A stretch of DNA of 64,000 nt, taken from Cladorrhinum sp. PSN259 (taxonomy: Eukaryota; Ascomycota; Sordariomycetes; Sordariales; Podosporaceae). Location of the stretch: contig MU867083.1 in NCBI GenBank assembly GCA_033725935.1, positions 248,001-312,000 of the forward strand, written 5' to 3'. The notes beneath the pieces were generated by a model. That model was not told the origin of the DNA. It searched no databases and saw only the letters and a program-made list of their open reading frames with translations. Positions within the stretch are counted from its first letter, which is position 1, and every line of letters starts with the position of its first letter. A program made the position numbers and the translations under genes. Below are positions 22,500 through 35,836 of the stretch, piece by piece.

Positions 22500-23915
22500 A
22501 TGGCAGTCCTTCAAATCCCACGGTCCGGCAGTATGGCCCAAAAGCCGCCAATCCCACCTTCTCACCAACTACAATCCTTGAATTTAAACATATATCTTGC
22601 ACTCGCTCTCCTTGGAATCTTGGTTGTAGTCCGTCTTATCAAGGCAAGGCTTCAACCATCTCGCACACCCCCCTTGACCCCTTCACCAGCCAAGCACCCC
22701 ATTAAGGAAATCAAACACCACGAAACTCTCAACACAACTCCACCACATTTTCCTGAGAGCATTTTGCATCCGTCGGCATCGTCTCCCTGGCCTTGGTCAA
22801 AGGATAAACTAGGAGGGATTGGCCTCCAATCTGGGCTGGTAAGCCAACTCCAGGAAGCGTTACGCGCAGCAAAGCCCTTGCCATTCACTCCCCGGACAGG
22901 CTTGCTCAGACCGTTTGGTCGTTTTGGGCAGTTGCCAACAATGGGTGGCATTGAAGGGGATCTGGCGAAGGATCAATCGGGGTCAGCATCACGTGGCGTC
23001 AGCACCAATGCTCCTGGCGCCCTAGACTTCAGACACCAACACTACCCCTCCCATGTCGGCAGACATTCTGCTCAAACGGGGGAAGAGAGAAGAGACAGCC
23101 CCTCCTCTCACTTCTCGGCATCGAGGGCATCCATTGGAGGGCATAGCGACAGCTCAGATGGGGATCACGACCAGTCATCTGAGGGACAACGCAAAGGACC
23201 AATGTTGGGTTCCGCTGCCCATGCCGACGGGATTTGGCGCCCAACACTTGATGCAGAACCAAACACTACCGGTTCGCAACTTAATCAAAGTCTAGCTCAA
23301 GCAGTGACATCGCTTACCAGTGTCGACTTCCCGCGCCCACCACTGCCTCTGCCTTTAAACCCCCCAGCACCCAGTAACGTTGTGTTCCCTTTTCACGATC
23401 GTCGTCCAAGTTATGCCATTTCGATTCCCCCTGAACTGGATACGAGCTTCATTCACCAACCCAACCTTGAATACGGCGCTTCCTCAACTTCGGCAAACGT
23501 TGGTAGCTCCAGCCCCCAGAGCCCCAGTGTGGTTCCACGTCGGAGATCTTACACAAGGAGCATCCCCATTCCCACGACCTCTTCGGCTTCCTCGGCGGAA
23601 TCCATGACCTCAGCAACAACATTTTCTCCTTCGAGCTATCCGCCTTCCTCACCCCTGCTTCCTCCGCCTCCCCCAGTTGATGACGCCCCTCGAGAGTACG
23701 TCTTTGTCGGAGGTCCCGGCGGCCCTGGGGTATTCCTGATGGATCAGGAGATTGATATCCATGGCGAAATCATATCCGTCGTCGATGCGGAAGGCCACGG
23801 ATGGAAACGCCACACGCGGGTATATGGTGGCGGCGGCCCTTGTCTCGCTTGTCTTTCATCTGAAGATCAGGGAGGGTTTTATGGTGACAAGGTACCGCTT
23901 TCAGACAGGCGATGA
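22500..23915 (+). CDS. Conserved-looking single-pass membrane protein, Ser/Pro-rich, unknown function
   Basis: Single exon, 471 residues from the first Met (Met12 at 22533 is an alternative start). One membrane helix lies near residues 30-47 (NIYLALALLGILVVVRLI), followed by a long Ser/Pro/His-rich disordered region with the Pro run PPPPP near residue 395. The last 80 residues are ordered and well formed: PREYVFVGGPGGPGVFL, then HGWKRHTRVYGGGGPCLAC. This tail motif with two Cys resembles the C-terminus of many uncharacterised Sordariomycete proteins; that is from memory and not checked. Function unknown. Both flanks are long gene-free regions. Confidence 0.75.
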   Translation: MAVLQIPRSGSMAQKPPIPPSHQLQSLNLNIYLALALLGILVVVRLIKARLQPSRTPPLTPSPAKHPIKEIKHHETLNTTPPHFPESILHPSASSPWPWSKDKLGGIGLQSGLVSQLQEALRAAKPLPFTPRTGLLRPFGRFGQLPTMGGIEGDLAKDQSGSASRGVSTNAPGALDFRHQHYPSHVGRHSAQTGEERRDSPSSHFSASRASIGGHSDSSDGDHDQSSEGQRKGPMLGSAAHADGIWRPTLDAEPNTTGSQLNQSLAQAVTSLTSVDFPRPPLPLPLNPPAPSNVVFPFHDRRPSYAISIPPELDTSFIHQPNLEYGASSTSANVGSSSPQSPSVVPRRRSYTRSIPIPTTSSASSAESMTSATTFSPSSYPPSSPLLPPPPPVDDAPREYVFVGGPGGPGVFLMDQEIDIHGEIISVVDAEGHGWKRHTRVYGGGGPCLACLSSEDQGGFYGDKVPLSDRR

Positions 23916-26900
23916 CCATTGAATTAGTGCAGCCACATAGGAGGTTAGATTTGAGTTGCTGTGTGTGGGGCCGTTTGCTATCCGCGGGTTAGACGCAGTT
24001 CAAGGATGTCTTTTTGTCTCCTGCAACTCTCATAGGTTGAGGGCAAACGTGTGGTGGGGGGCAGTTGAAATCCCAGACGAGCACAATCAAACAACGAGCA
24101 CACAAGACGATATCTCCGGAGCCTGTTACATTCTCCTTCGACGGCAGCATGATGCTTTTACCGACTTGCTGGTTCCGACATACAGAACAAGTTGAATGTA
24201 CTGATCATCACGGGTTTACGACGGGTGTGGACTAGATAATGACAAACTGAATGTCGCTTTAGCGGAGGATGTCGAGCCGGATGTTGTTACGCATATCATG
24301 ACTTTCTATTTATTTTACCTTTTATGTCTAATACCTCTTTTCATTCCAATGCACGTTTCGATTCCATTAATCTTTCTTCCCGAGCGTGTATTCATCTCAT
24401 GTAAATCTTTTATTCTGGAATCGTATTTCTGCTCGTTTCCTATTTCTCTTTAACTCTTGATCATTCTGCAGTCATCTGGCTCTCGTTCCAAGACTTCTGT
24501 CCCCTTGGAATCCACAATAGGCAATCATGATCATAATACCCAATTGGGATTTGAATTATACGATGTCATCCGGGTCTCATTGGTTGGGATACGGCAAGGC
24601 ACAGAGTTGTGTAACACGAAAGGATTCCGGAAACAGACAAGATTTCTGTGTTGGGTCATTACTGAAGACTGGCAGGATGGAATGCACATCTGGGTGTGCG
24701 TTGGGTCGGTGGTACCGGGATCCCGGTACATTCATAGGGCTGGATCGGACCCATTTTATCGTTACCGTTTCTGCCTGCAGACTGGGACCCAACGCACATA
24801 AAAACAGTGCATATGTACGATCTGTACAGTACTGTGACACCGAACGAACGGGCTTTGCGGCGACATGTACTCAACGGAGGATGTGGTACTGTGATCTCGG
24901 GATTTGACCTATTAATCTTCTTTCTGATAGGCTCTTTTTTCATGGTTGGTTCAACATTACCTTATCATGGGCAAATTGTTGATTGCATTTAGTTTCACTC
25001 GATTGAGATGAACTACCAATCTACTTATTCTCACGATATCCAAACCTCAGCGCCAATTTCTTTCAAGTGCGACAAAAAACAATGATGATCCTTATTTCTG
25101 ATTTCCCGAGGCGGACAAGCAGGCTTCCGCATTTTGTTTTGTGTCTATGTACCTAGCCGGCGTGTCAAAGTGGTCTCTTGACTAGACTAGTTCTGTTGGT
25201 AAGCAAAAGGTGTTACATATGTACATGTATCCGAATCCTGAACAGGCAACCGTTTTTAAAACATTTTGCAGAACTTGAGAAATACAACTGCCTGGGATGT
25301 ACTAAACTGCAATTAGAAAGCATTCAAGACTTGGCAATGCACCTATGAAGCGAGCTATTATTTACAATTATGTACTATCCATGTGTTGTAGAGGCGAAAA
25401 AAATATCATCCAGCGTTAGATAACGTGCAGTGAGTTTATCGACGGTGTTGGATGTAGCTAACTGTACATAAACTGAGGCTCATCCTTTTGGGGAAGGAAC
25501 TTGAAGTTTTGTACATGTACATTTTACGATGTATTTTTGTTGATGTGCTGTACGTACATACATGGCTCGTTTAGATATGTAGTGTAGATACATACATAGC
25601 TCGTTTATCTCGTTTATCTCGCTTAGATTTCACCATTGGAAATCTTCCGAGCTTGGCACCAACATGATGTGTATGTACTTACTGTGCATACATGCAAATT
25701 GGTTTGAAAGAGCAGGATGAAAATGTGTTTCCGGACAGATTACACAATAAGCGAGTTCCTTTTCTTCCCCCTCTCTTGGTGAGCAGTAATTGTCATCAGT
25801 GTGATCGGCGATCTGACAATCCTGTGATCATGGATGGATTTGAATTTCTGTTGTTGGTCGGACGGGAAGTGGGGTGTAATACGGATAGGGCTGGAAGGAA
25901 TGGAACGCGGTCGTGGGGCGGGGTGTTGGTTTTTTTTTTTGGGTTTTTTTTTTTCCCTTCTTCGGCTATCAATCATCATCATCATATCATCATCATCATC
26001 ATTTACTCCTGCCTGCATATTTCATGCGTGTCTGTGTGTGTGTTCCCTTTCCAAATTATCCAACGCTCTTTGCAGATTAAAGGATGAGATTGAAAGGGAA
26101 GGGTCCTTGAAAAAAGAAATGGCTCTACACTAAAGTCTCACGTCATATGCCACCACGCAGACGCATCAGGGAAAAAAAATCTGCGCCGGTTGTTTTTGAA
26201 AAAGGATTATTAGGTGGATGATTCATGATGAAAAAAAAAAAAGTTTTCAACAACCTGTTCCGACGGATGATTCCATGTCGGTGTGTTTAATGTCATGTGC
26301 AGCAGAGGACACGATGGACGTTGGATGATAGTGACACAAGTTAATGAACATGGGGGCCGCGGGGGGTCGCTTTGCATGTTGTGGCTGCGGCGGGGGACGG
26401 AGTGAATATCAGATCGGAGGTTTTTGTTGCTCCATTCCCATCTTGAAGGATTTACGGACACTTTAGTCTCACTTGACCGAGATGTGGCGTGTGGTCCGTG
26501 GGTCGACATGAGCGGGATATCCGCATCATCCCGGCAGTGGGTAGCTCTTTGCGAGGGTGTGGTCCTAACTCCCGCCGTAGGAACATTGAAGTTGGTGCTG
26601 GGGAGGTAAAAGCCGGCGGCATGCGGATCGGAGTATACATGTATACTAAGTGAGAGTCCCTGAAGGAGTTGTCTTCGGGGATTATGCCGAGAATGGGAAG
26701 TGGTAGGTTCTGTGAAATTGTTGTTGGTGACCCCTCATCCATGTAATGTCTTCCTGCAGTGATAGTCCCTGTCACCGTACTATGTACCTCCCCTTGATAG
26801 GCCAACATGTATCCTTACGTGAAGTGTAAAAGGCAGCCACAATACTCAAGCTCCAGCGGCACATTTTCGAAACCAACAATGTCAGAATTGAACAGGATCT

Positions 26901-29900
26901 CTCGGTCATCCTGCCTCCGAATGCCCTCACCGGCGGAATCGCGATGGCAGGATTACTAGTTTCGGAGATACAATGTCGACGCCGCTCGGAAATATCCCCC
27001 AAGTCGAGGATCGGTAAAGACTCGGATGCAGGCAACTGTTGGATGAATCTGCCAGCCCCGCAAAACAACGCCGTTGGGTGAGCAGGGAATGCAACGGCGG
27101 ATATGTCAGTCTTGTCTAGGGTACAAAGGGATTTACCGAGGATCATCTTGCATTGCAAAGGATTCAAAGTGATCAAGTAAGGTAAGCGGCGATAAGCGGC
27201 GCGGGAGATGACATCCGGCGGCCATATCAATCTTTTCCCCGTGAAACATCTGATCGAGATCCGAGATTTTGGAGGGACTACTTCTGGTTTATTCCGATCT
27301 TCATCGGCTTATTCAAGACTCATCATCCGGTGGGTGACCGGGTTTACATGTTCTGCAGTTGGCGCTCGCTTCTCAGGCTCGGAGAGACTATGGCCCGATT
27401 TCCTCGTTTACTGTGAAGAATGTTGAGATTATTTTACAGATCAGGAAATAGAACGGCCCGAATGAACCGTTTTCAGTTATCTCCATACCTCACCGAGGTC
27501 TATTCCTTCACCGAGGGGTTCAGTGTTAAAAATTGAAATCTAAATATACAACCGACGGATAGATCAAGACACCGAGGCCGTTCAAGACAACAGCATAACC
27601 TAGATTAAAGGCATGGATAAACTGATGTTTATCTCTGAATAAGGAGCACATGCTTCGATGGCTGCCTCGGTGACCGTCAGTTAGAACAGGACTCGATAAT
27701 TAAACAGACTCGTTGGCAACTTGAACTGTGAGTAATACGCCTTGCTCCCGAGTTCACTACATGAGCCAAGAATATATCTGACCGATTGGAATGAAGGCAG
27801 AGGGTTTTATTCTGATATTAGGTCTGGGAACAATTCATTCTCGGTCTGTCATTTCGAAATCAACCCATCCAGTTGACTACCATCTGCCAGCCCAGCCGCG
27901 ATACGATCAATCTCAAACTCTTAACACATTATCATCAACATCATGCAACTTGAGATGGTGCTGTTAAACACCTCGAGGCCCCGCGTCGCGAAGACTTCAA
28001 GTTGTGCAGGCAACACAAAGGCGCTGAATTGATATCATCCCTGAAAGTCTGACAGACTCCCTGAGAGTCGGGTCACTGGTTGATAGGTAACTCTCTAACA
28101 CTTGGACATAATCACGCATTACCACGCTCCTGAAGGCATCAGAGAGAGGAAAGACCAAGGCAAAGGCTCGTCCGAAAACTCTTGCCTAATATCTGCCTGG
28201 CAGTCATGCAATAAGGCCCGGGTGAGCCTTATCATACGCAGGAAAGATGATCGGGCTCCAAGGCTGACATTGACGAGCAGGAAGTATGCCTCGCTTGATC
28301 CGCTCATGACGGCGCACGAAAGGCTGTAAGCTTCCGACGGCACCTACCCCGTTGTCTGATTTGTGGCCTATACGGCTGATGGGTAAAGAACTCTTCACGG
28401 TAGGCTATCCGAGTCTGGCTGCTCGTATCATGAGTCATGAGAGCTACTAATATCGGATAGATATACCAACCATTAAGTTTCGTAACCCTTGGATCAAGAT
28501 TTTGAACGAGGCAGCGATTGGTTCGAATCTGAAGCCTTCTCACTCATTACCCAAAGGAGCAGATGACTCATGTCTGCCTGAGACTCAGTCTGTTCCGACC
28601 TCAAAATGAGACACCGAGCCCTAGGTGGTGGGTATTGGTATATGCACTGTGAGTTTAATGCCTCACTCGAGTATAATTATATGCTGATACAAGCTGTTTG
28701 CGATAAAGTTAACAAAGCAAAGTCTACGAGGTACCGGCACGGTTTTGTTGGAGCATTCGGGCGTTCGTACGTGGCACCAAAATGGACTTGCCAAGTTCCA
28801 CGAGTCAACATTCCCATCTCGACAACTTTACCAGTTTCGGTGTTTGAAATAGCGGTATCGCCTACAGGCAGACAGGTACCTGACCAGGCTTGGTACGTTG
28901 TCTGGTTATCATGTATGGATTAAAGGTTACAAACTTACTGATACATGCAGTCACATGTGTAAATCAACCATCCGGGAGTGAAACGTCAACTAGGTACTTC
29001 CAAAGACTAGCACAGAATTCTATGATGACCTATTTCACCAGTCATACCATGGACTGACACTCACTATCCAAGGCTTCGAAGAAACCTCCTGTTAAAAATT
29101 TACAAGCCAGATCAACTGGAAGTTTTACATCCCAGTACCACCGGCATCATCCTTGACTTTATCCGTGTTGGTACACACTGTGACATACTTCAAGTTCGAT
29201 ATCTGCGTTCAAGCTTGTCAGAACAACACATACCGGACCGGGCTCAGTCCAAGGCACATGTACTTGATATTCGGTTATCAGCCCTCTAACGGCCTCTAGG
29301 CACAGAAACATACTGTAGCACGTTACCGACTAGACCCGCAGACTCCTGAACAGGTTCTAAACTCGCCTTTAATCGACCATTCCACTCCAATATCTTCACG
29401 CCGTAGATTCATCTTCTCCTCACTTCGACCACTCTTATCAAATCACTTTGCCGACTGCGCTACCCCGTGCACACAGCTAACGAGTAGCCATTTCATTTAC
29501 TCTACCACCCTCTAGTATACCATCAACCAACCGAGCCACAACCGTAATACGTATTTTTATATATATATATTAAACTTTTTCATCCAAATTCTCGGGTTAT
29601 TCATCCCCACTACGGATTTGCATTCTGCAGGGCTGCATATGACACGTCGAATAACCATGAATACGAAGTACAAGTGGCAAAAAACCGAGTCATGATGGAC
29701 ATGGAGATGCAGGGTGACATGCATGCAGCGATGGGGCAGTTGGGAAGGACCCAGCTCAACACGCAGTCACGCAGTCAACGCAGTGGGCAGTGAAGAGCCA
29801 CAGAATATTGGAATACGAACGGGTGGAGGTGTTTGGAGTTTTGGACTGACGGGACAAGCAGCGCGGGACTCAGGGGTTCAGGGGGTTTTGTTTACAACCG

Positions 29901-32300
29901 GGATGCGCCATTTCAGGTGCCGAAGGCTTACGGCTGTCGATGCAAAGTATGATGGGCTAATAACAAGTAGTTACTGTTTGGCAGCTATATTGAGGACGAA
30001 AGAAGCGTTTGACTCTTTGTTCAAGGTGGATGTATCGGTAATGTCGCTGTACGAAGTAAATTTCTTACTTTCGTATGCATGCGCTTGGCGCGGCAATTGA
30101 GTGTACATACATATGTAATTGTGTAATAATCAGTGGCTTGCGCAATTGAGCGGCAGAGTGCAATTGGCGATATTGTCCTCAAATTGCTTCATGCTTCTCA
30201 CTTCTTAAAAGGGGAAAAATAAGACAAGCATTAACTTAACAGTTTACAGCCCGACAAAACTCCTATAACAATTTCGGTCGAAATTCCCCTCGTTGGACAT
30301 GTTGCACTTTCCACAAGGGAACGCCGCCCCCAGTTTTGCACACTCAAGCGTGTGGTGGTGTGGTGATATGCGGCATCTAAAAAAAGAACTTGCATTGCAT
30401 TGGCTCAGGACGCGGTGGTGAGAGAGTAAGATAGATAGGAGAAAAACGGCACAGCAGAGTCGCGGTTAAGGAGGAATAAGGTGAGGGATAAAAAATGAAG
30501 GCATAACAATGAAGATGATAATCCGACGGAGAAATGAGATCAATGTGGCACATTCATCAAGGCTGACCCGACCTGACGGATCCTGGGTGTTTGTCTCTGC
30601 ATTCCATTTTTCCATTCCACGAAGCTCGACGTGTCGGTTCCCGACGTGCGTTTGTTATCTGTATTTCGGACCTGCAATGCGGGGATCAAGTTCGGGGCAT
30701 TGCCAAGGTTGCAGAGAAACAACAAGAAACAAAACGTTGGGGGTCCAATGTTGGCCCAATCTGTTGACCCAGATGCAGATACAGATTCGAACCCGTCAGC
30801 TTGGGACAGACACGATGGATTTTGAGATGGCATCGATGGATGGCTGAGGGTTTGGTAGAATGCAGACCCCGTTTGACAGACGCGCGCCTTATTGCTGCTA
30901 GGCGTTTCAAAAGCTGCACTGATGGGGGGAGCGACGGGAGGATTGGCCCGACGAACGCGGATGACCTCGGAATGGAAGGCAAGAAGCCCGGACGGGGGAA
31001 GAGGCAGGCTTCCTCCAAGATTGCGGGGTTCTTGTCCACTCTCACAGGCTGACTGCAGTCCCATCCGAATTTGGAAGGCTTCAATTCCTTCTCATCTGGC
31101 AGGTGCGGGTTGGGTGGCCGTTGGGCTGGACTGAACAACCAGAAGGAAGATTGGGTCGGCAACCCCAAGACCTTGAAGACCTCGAAAATGACGCGCAGAG
31201 CGAAGGTTGTGTTTTTCAGCTCTCTTTTGTGCGGAATACCATATTTGGTCCATCACATTCATCTGTTCATGCGAGGTTACTTGCGGCAAGTCTTATTGCA
31301 ACGCTGTGCAGGTTTCATTCAGGGGTTGCGGAGCCCAGGGGAGCTCTCAACGCACCGCACGGAGCTTGCATGGATGTCTCACCTTTTGGCGTGGTGGCTG
31401 TGTTTTGGCTGCTTTCGACTCCTTTCAAGTTGGTGAGTCTCAATCTGACAGGAGCTGCGCGTGCTATGCTGGATGATTGATGATCCTACACAAGTACTCG
31501 AAAGTGCTGGACATGTTATTGAGAAATCCAGAAGCTCGTGTCAGACATTCTGAATGCCACATTCATTCTGCTGCAGAATTTCTGCAACCGCCGCCAAGCT
31601 CGCCGTTGCAGAAGTTCGACCCCATCCCATGCTGGGCTAGGTGGGTTCCACAAATGATTTGCGACATGGCACCAACTTCTTTTTGCAAGGCTCGCGAGGG
31701 CAAGGGGTTGAGGGAACGACATTCCGGGAAACCTTTCCACGAGGAGACGGGATATCGGATCGGGGAACCTCGCAAGGACAGATCTTCATATGATCTCCAA
31801 CGTCGTCAATGCTTTGTATACATATAATAAGTGCTCAACGGCCGGTGCAAGCGGCCGGTGGGATGGAAGCCGACCACCACGACACCACATGGTTCTCCAA
31901 GTGGCCCCGGATGCAGGGCCAACGGGGGACCAACGGGCAACGGGTTCAGTACCAGCGACCAGATCTGACGCAGCTAGCCACCGGCGGATCTTTTTCTAAA
32001 ATTTCCATATCTCATGATTTGTAGAATCTGTGTATGCTGCTGCGTTGTAATGTCGACAGCCAGTCGCCCGTAGTCGTCTGATTGCTGCCGCCGATGCCAC
32101 TTGTTGATGCAGCTGCGAGAAGAGAGAAGGGAGAAGTGGGCAAGGATCCGATGTCTCCTTGAGTCACTGGCGCGCAAGTTCAAGGGTTCATTCTGGTTGC
32201 CGTCCCTGATTGGCCAACACTTCAACAAGCGAGCACAGCCCTTAGCCTGATTGGACGGGGTGGGGATTGAAGCTGGTTGTCGTGCAGCGGAGCCAGAATA
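23916..32300. other. 8.4-kb gene desert with AT-rich patches
   Basis: No coding gene can be supported. Contents seen: an 18-bp perfect palindrome at 24712-24729; repeated TACATACAT-type words at 25220-25680; ATC trinucleotide runs near 25975-26000; poly-T runs near 25930-25960; AT-rich sequence at about 27400-29600 that looks worn by mutation; a (TA)n run near 29560. Open frames of 60-170 residues occur on both strands but none shows domain, signal or exon structure. Confidence 0.45.
24712..24729. repeat. 18-bp perfect palindrome
   Basis: GTACCGGGATCCCGGTAC is its own reverse complement over all 18 bases, in a gene-free region. It could be a dimeric factor site or chance; no stem-loop gene is apparent. 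Confidence 0.8.
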
Positions 32301-34057
32301 CGATGGGCAGGATCTGGATTTAAAACACCACTAGCAGGTTTTGCCGCAAAAGAGAGTACGCAGATGTTAGGCAACTCCGTGCTTCCAATACCAACCCGGG
32401 TCCCTTCAAATCGGATTGCTTACCTTATCCAACAATTCGTATCGTTGATTGGCTGCAAAAAATGCACGCACCATCTTTCGCCTTTGGCTTTGCTTCAATC
32501 ACGGTGGGCTGCTATCCGCTCGGCCCTTGCTTTGCGACGTGACCCCTGCCGCGATCCCTCTGCCTCAGCCAGTCGTTTTGCTTCCTGCACCTCCCCTTGC
32601 CCCGCCTGCTCTCCCTTCTGCCAATCCTCCACACTCGGGGCTCTGGTTCGGCCACTCTCAGGTCGTTGTCGATATCACTTGCTTCCCGGCCTCGCCTTTC
32701 TCCTCCTGCTTTTCCTCCTGCTCTCCTTTTGCATCACCACCATCACGCCGCCCTTCCCTTTCGCCCTTCTCCCTCTTCCTCCCTTCGTAGCTCCGTCCCC
32801 AGTGTCGGTGCCGACCGTTGCACATCCTCGTCGTTGAATTGAGAATAAACTGATATTATTTCAAACCTATCGCGTTCTCTCGACCAAAAATACAGAAAAA
32901 AAGAAAAAGGAATCACAAAAAACAAAAGGAAAGGGAAGGACCCGGAAAGGCTCTCAGCAAAACATCTTTTTAATCCTTGTATTCTATTATTATTATTATC
33001 TTGCACTCCTGTTTGCACCTTGTTTTATTTTACAGCCATCCCATGAGAGCCTCGGCTTCATCGATACCATCCATTCGATACCGATACACTTAATTCGCAG
33101 AGTTCGATAAAAGCTTGGAAGAGAGAACCCGGCATCCGTCACCATCGTTTCGCACCGTCTGGACAAGAGAAACCCCGGATTGGGAACGGGCTTTGGCGGT
33201 TTTGTTGATACGAAACAAGCACCACCAGGATAAAACCTTGTTTGTGCACCCCTTTGCAATTGAAAAGGCGGAAAGACATTCTTCAACCACTCTTTGACTC
33301 GTGGCACATCACACACAAAGACAGCGCAACCCACGCTTTCTTCCCGGATTTGGATTGCAGGTCGCAGGTCGCAGGTTGCAGCTTCCAGCAGGTTGTTGCT
33401 TGTCTGCTGATTTGGATCCCAAGTGGAGAGGCACAGGCTACCGTCTCGCCACTGGCTGCCGACTGGACAGGTGCTGTTGCATTTTTTTTGCACTGGACCT
33501 TGCAGTGGGACCTTTCCCACTCTTTTTCCTCTCCACATCTCGCTTCGACAAAACCTCCAGCGGCTCCCCGTCTGCCATCTCTCCTTCCTTCCTGTCTTCG
33601 TTTCGTCGGCTTCTGAACGCACTGTCTGTCGCTCATTCAGCACCCACAATCTTTTCTCTTTCCCCTCCCGCCTCTCCCCCTCGCCGACGACAACAATTGT
33701 TAATTCCAACCCGCATTCTCAGTATTGCCTTGATTGATCCACCGCAGCTTTGGTTTTCTGCATCTCAATCCACATTATTTCGGCATCGGTTTTTTCTCGG
33801 AACCTGCATTTTGCATCATTTTGTTCTCTTTTTTTTCGCGCCCTCCCAGTGAGAGATAGATCGCGTCGGCAGTACAGCAAGTATACGCTACTTAATATTC
33901 ACTCTCCCCTTCTCTCGTGACGGAATCATCAATCAATCCGACCGCGCAATTTCTTCCGGCATCGCCAGTTTCGATCGTCGATTATTTTTGCGCGCCACAC
34001 GCGAGAAGCAATTTTCGTCTTTTTCGACCACACATTTGAGTCCGGATCACGTCTTTA
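32301..34057 (+). promoter_or_regulatory. Long pyrimidine-rich upstream region or 5' leader
   Basis: About 1.7 kb before the Q-rich protein start is strongly C/T-rich on the plus strand (notably 32560-32830 and 33520-33900), with several upstream ATGs. This is the usual look of long transcribed leaders of regulatory fungal genes. Whether all of it is transcribed, and whether it holds an intron, cannot be told here. Confidence 0.45.
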
Positions 34058-34448
34058 ATGGACCCTGGCGGTCTCGCTCAAATGTCTCACGCTCCCTTCA
34101 ACACCACCCAGAACGGTCTTCCGATGCCCAACGCCGGCTTGGCTTCTCGCCGCGGCCAAGGCCAGGGCATCAAGCCACTGTCCTTTGATGCCGTCAAGGC
34201 TCAGAACAACATCGACAATGGTGTCCCGACCCCTCGCACCAGCCGGTCGCACTTGCTCGCCGGTCTCCGTACCGCACCCAAGTCGGCTACCGCTGCCAGC
34301 TTCAACAATGGCCCTGCTTCGCCCACGGTCATCGCGCCTTCCCAGGGTAGAAACCGTAACTCGATGATCCCCGGCATGTACGACAACACCAACCTGTACA
34401 ATGGACCTAAGACGTCACTGCCCCGGTATGGTGCTGGTCAACAGCAGC

Positions 34449-34485
<37 letters not shown>

Positions 34486-35836
34486 TATGCCTCAGCTTCC
34501 CGGGTACAACCTGCCAACTGGGTACGGACAGCAGCAGTACGCGACCGACCAGGTCTTGGCCCCCCAAATTCAGCTGGAAGGAGTTGAAAATGAACAGATC
34601 GACTTCCAGACTGCTCAACTCATGTACAACAGCGCCTATTTGAGAGACCAGCAGGAGCGTCTTCAGAACCAGATTCGCCTTCTCCAGCAAGCTGCCCAGC
34701 AATTCCAGGGCTTGAGCATCAACGGACAGCCTCAGATGATGCAGCAGGCATATCCGAATGTCTACCAACAACAGGCACAGAATCTCCAGAACATGATGAC
34801 TCCTGCGGCTCAGCCTAACGTTTACGTTGGTTACGACCAAACCACTGGCCAGCAGATGCTCTTTATGGACCAGAGCCAGGCTCAACTTCAGGCGCAGCTC
34901 AACAGCCAGTACATTAATCAGACCCAGGCTCAACTGTATGCGGCTGCCCTGCAGCAACAGCAGCAACAGCAGGCGCAACAAGCCGCTGCTCCCCGTGTTC
35001 AGGTGTCGCCACCTCCGGAGGCTCGCAACAGCTTCCGCAGCACAACGCCCCCTCGCCGCTACGAGTCCCCGAACGAGAACACCGTTCCCCTGCCACCTCC
35101 CAGCGCTAATGCCTTCCGCCGTGGCCACAAGAAGTCTCCGTCCTTGGCTAACAACAACACTGCCAACAAGAGCAACCTGACCATTTCCACTAGCGATGAG
35201 TCACCCAAGACCGGCGGCCTCAAGACATCGACTGTTCCCATGACGCCCTTGACCTCTGGTTACGGTCCCGGTCAGGCGCGCGCCGGAGAGCACCCTGTCC
35301 GCCAGCCTCGCAACCCTCCGTCTCTTGATGAGCTCAAGTCCAAGCCCACAGCCAAGCATGACGGCAGCAAGAACTTTGTGACACGGACCCGGCGCTCTGC
35401 AGTTACCAACCTCGTTCGAGCCGGTTTGGAGCGCCGTAAGGAAGCTCGGAGCTCTGGAAGTATTAGTCCCATTTCTGAGAGCACCGAGGAGATGATTGAG
35501 ACGCCCATGACCGACAATGACAGTGACTCGGGCCGCAGCGGCTCCGGTAGTCTGATTGAGCGCGACGATGCCGAGTGCAGCCTGCCTAGCTCGCGGACCA
35601 GCACCGGCAGCTGGGGCGCCATTGGATCCGACCGCCCCAGCTCCCGTCAGAAGCTCGATCGCCGCAACCCCGACAGCGCTGCTTCTTCGGACAACGAGGG
35701 CTCACGCGACCCTGGCAGCTTCGCCAGCCTCCTAAAGAATAGTGCCCGGCAGGCCAAGGCTGAATCTGTTGAGGGTCAGCGCAAGGCTGCGATGCTCGTT
35801 CTCACCAGCGCCGAGAAGCGCAAGGTGGTTGCCTAA
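34058..35836 (+). CDS. Gln-rich conserved hypothetical protein
   Basis: Single exon, 592 residues. The N-terminal 120 residues hold basic/Gly/Asn segments, then a polyQ run from CAG repeats at 34452-34482 and a long Gln-rich middle (about 125-300) with heptad-like QAQLQAQL stretches that could form coiled coil or prion-like assemblies. The C-terminal third is Ser-rich with a basic segment RTRRSAVTNLVRAGLERRKE, acidic/Ser clusters and a helical end LLKNSARQAKAESVEGQRKAAML. No catalytic domain. The composition fits an RNA-granule or regulatory scaffold protein, but that is inference only. Codon use is strongly G/C-biased at third positions, as in a well-expressed gene. Confidence 0.85.

Noticed and set aside
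26772..27230. 152-codon minus-strand frame in the desert
   Set aside because: No domain, no signal peptide and no coding bias compared with neighbours.
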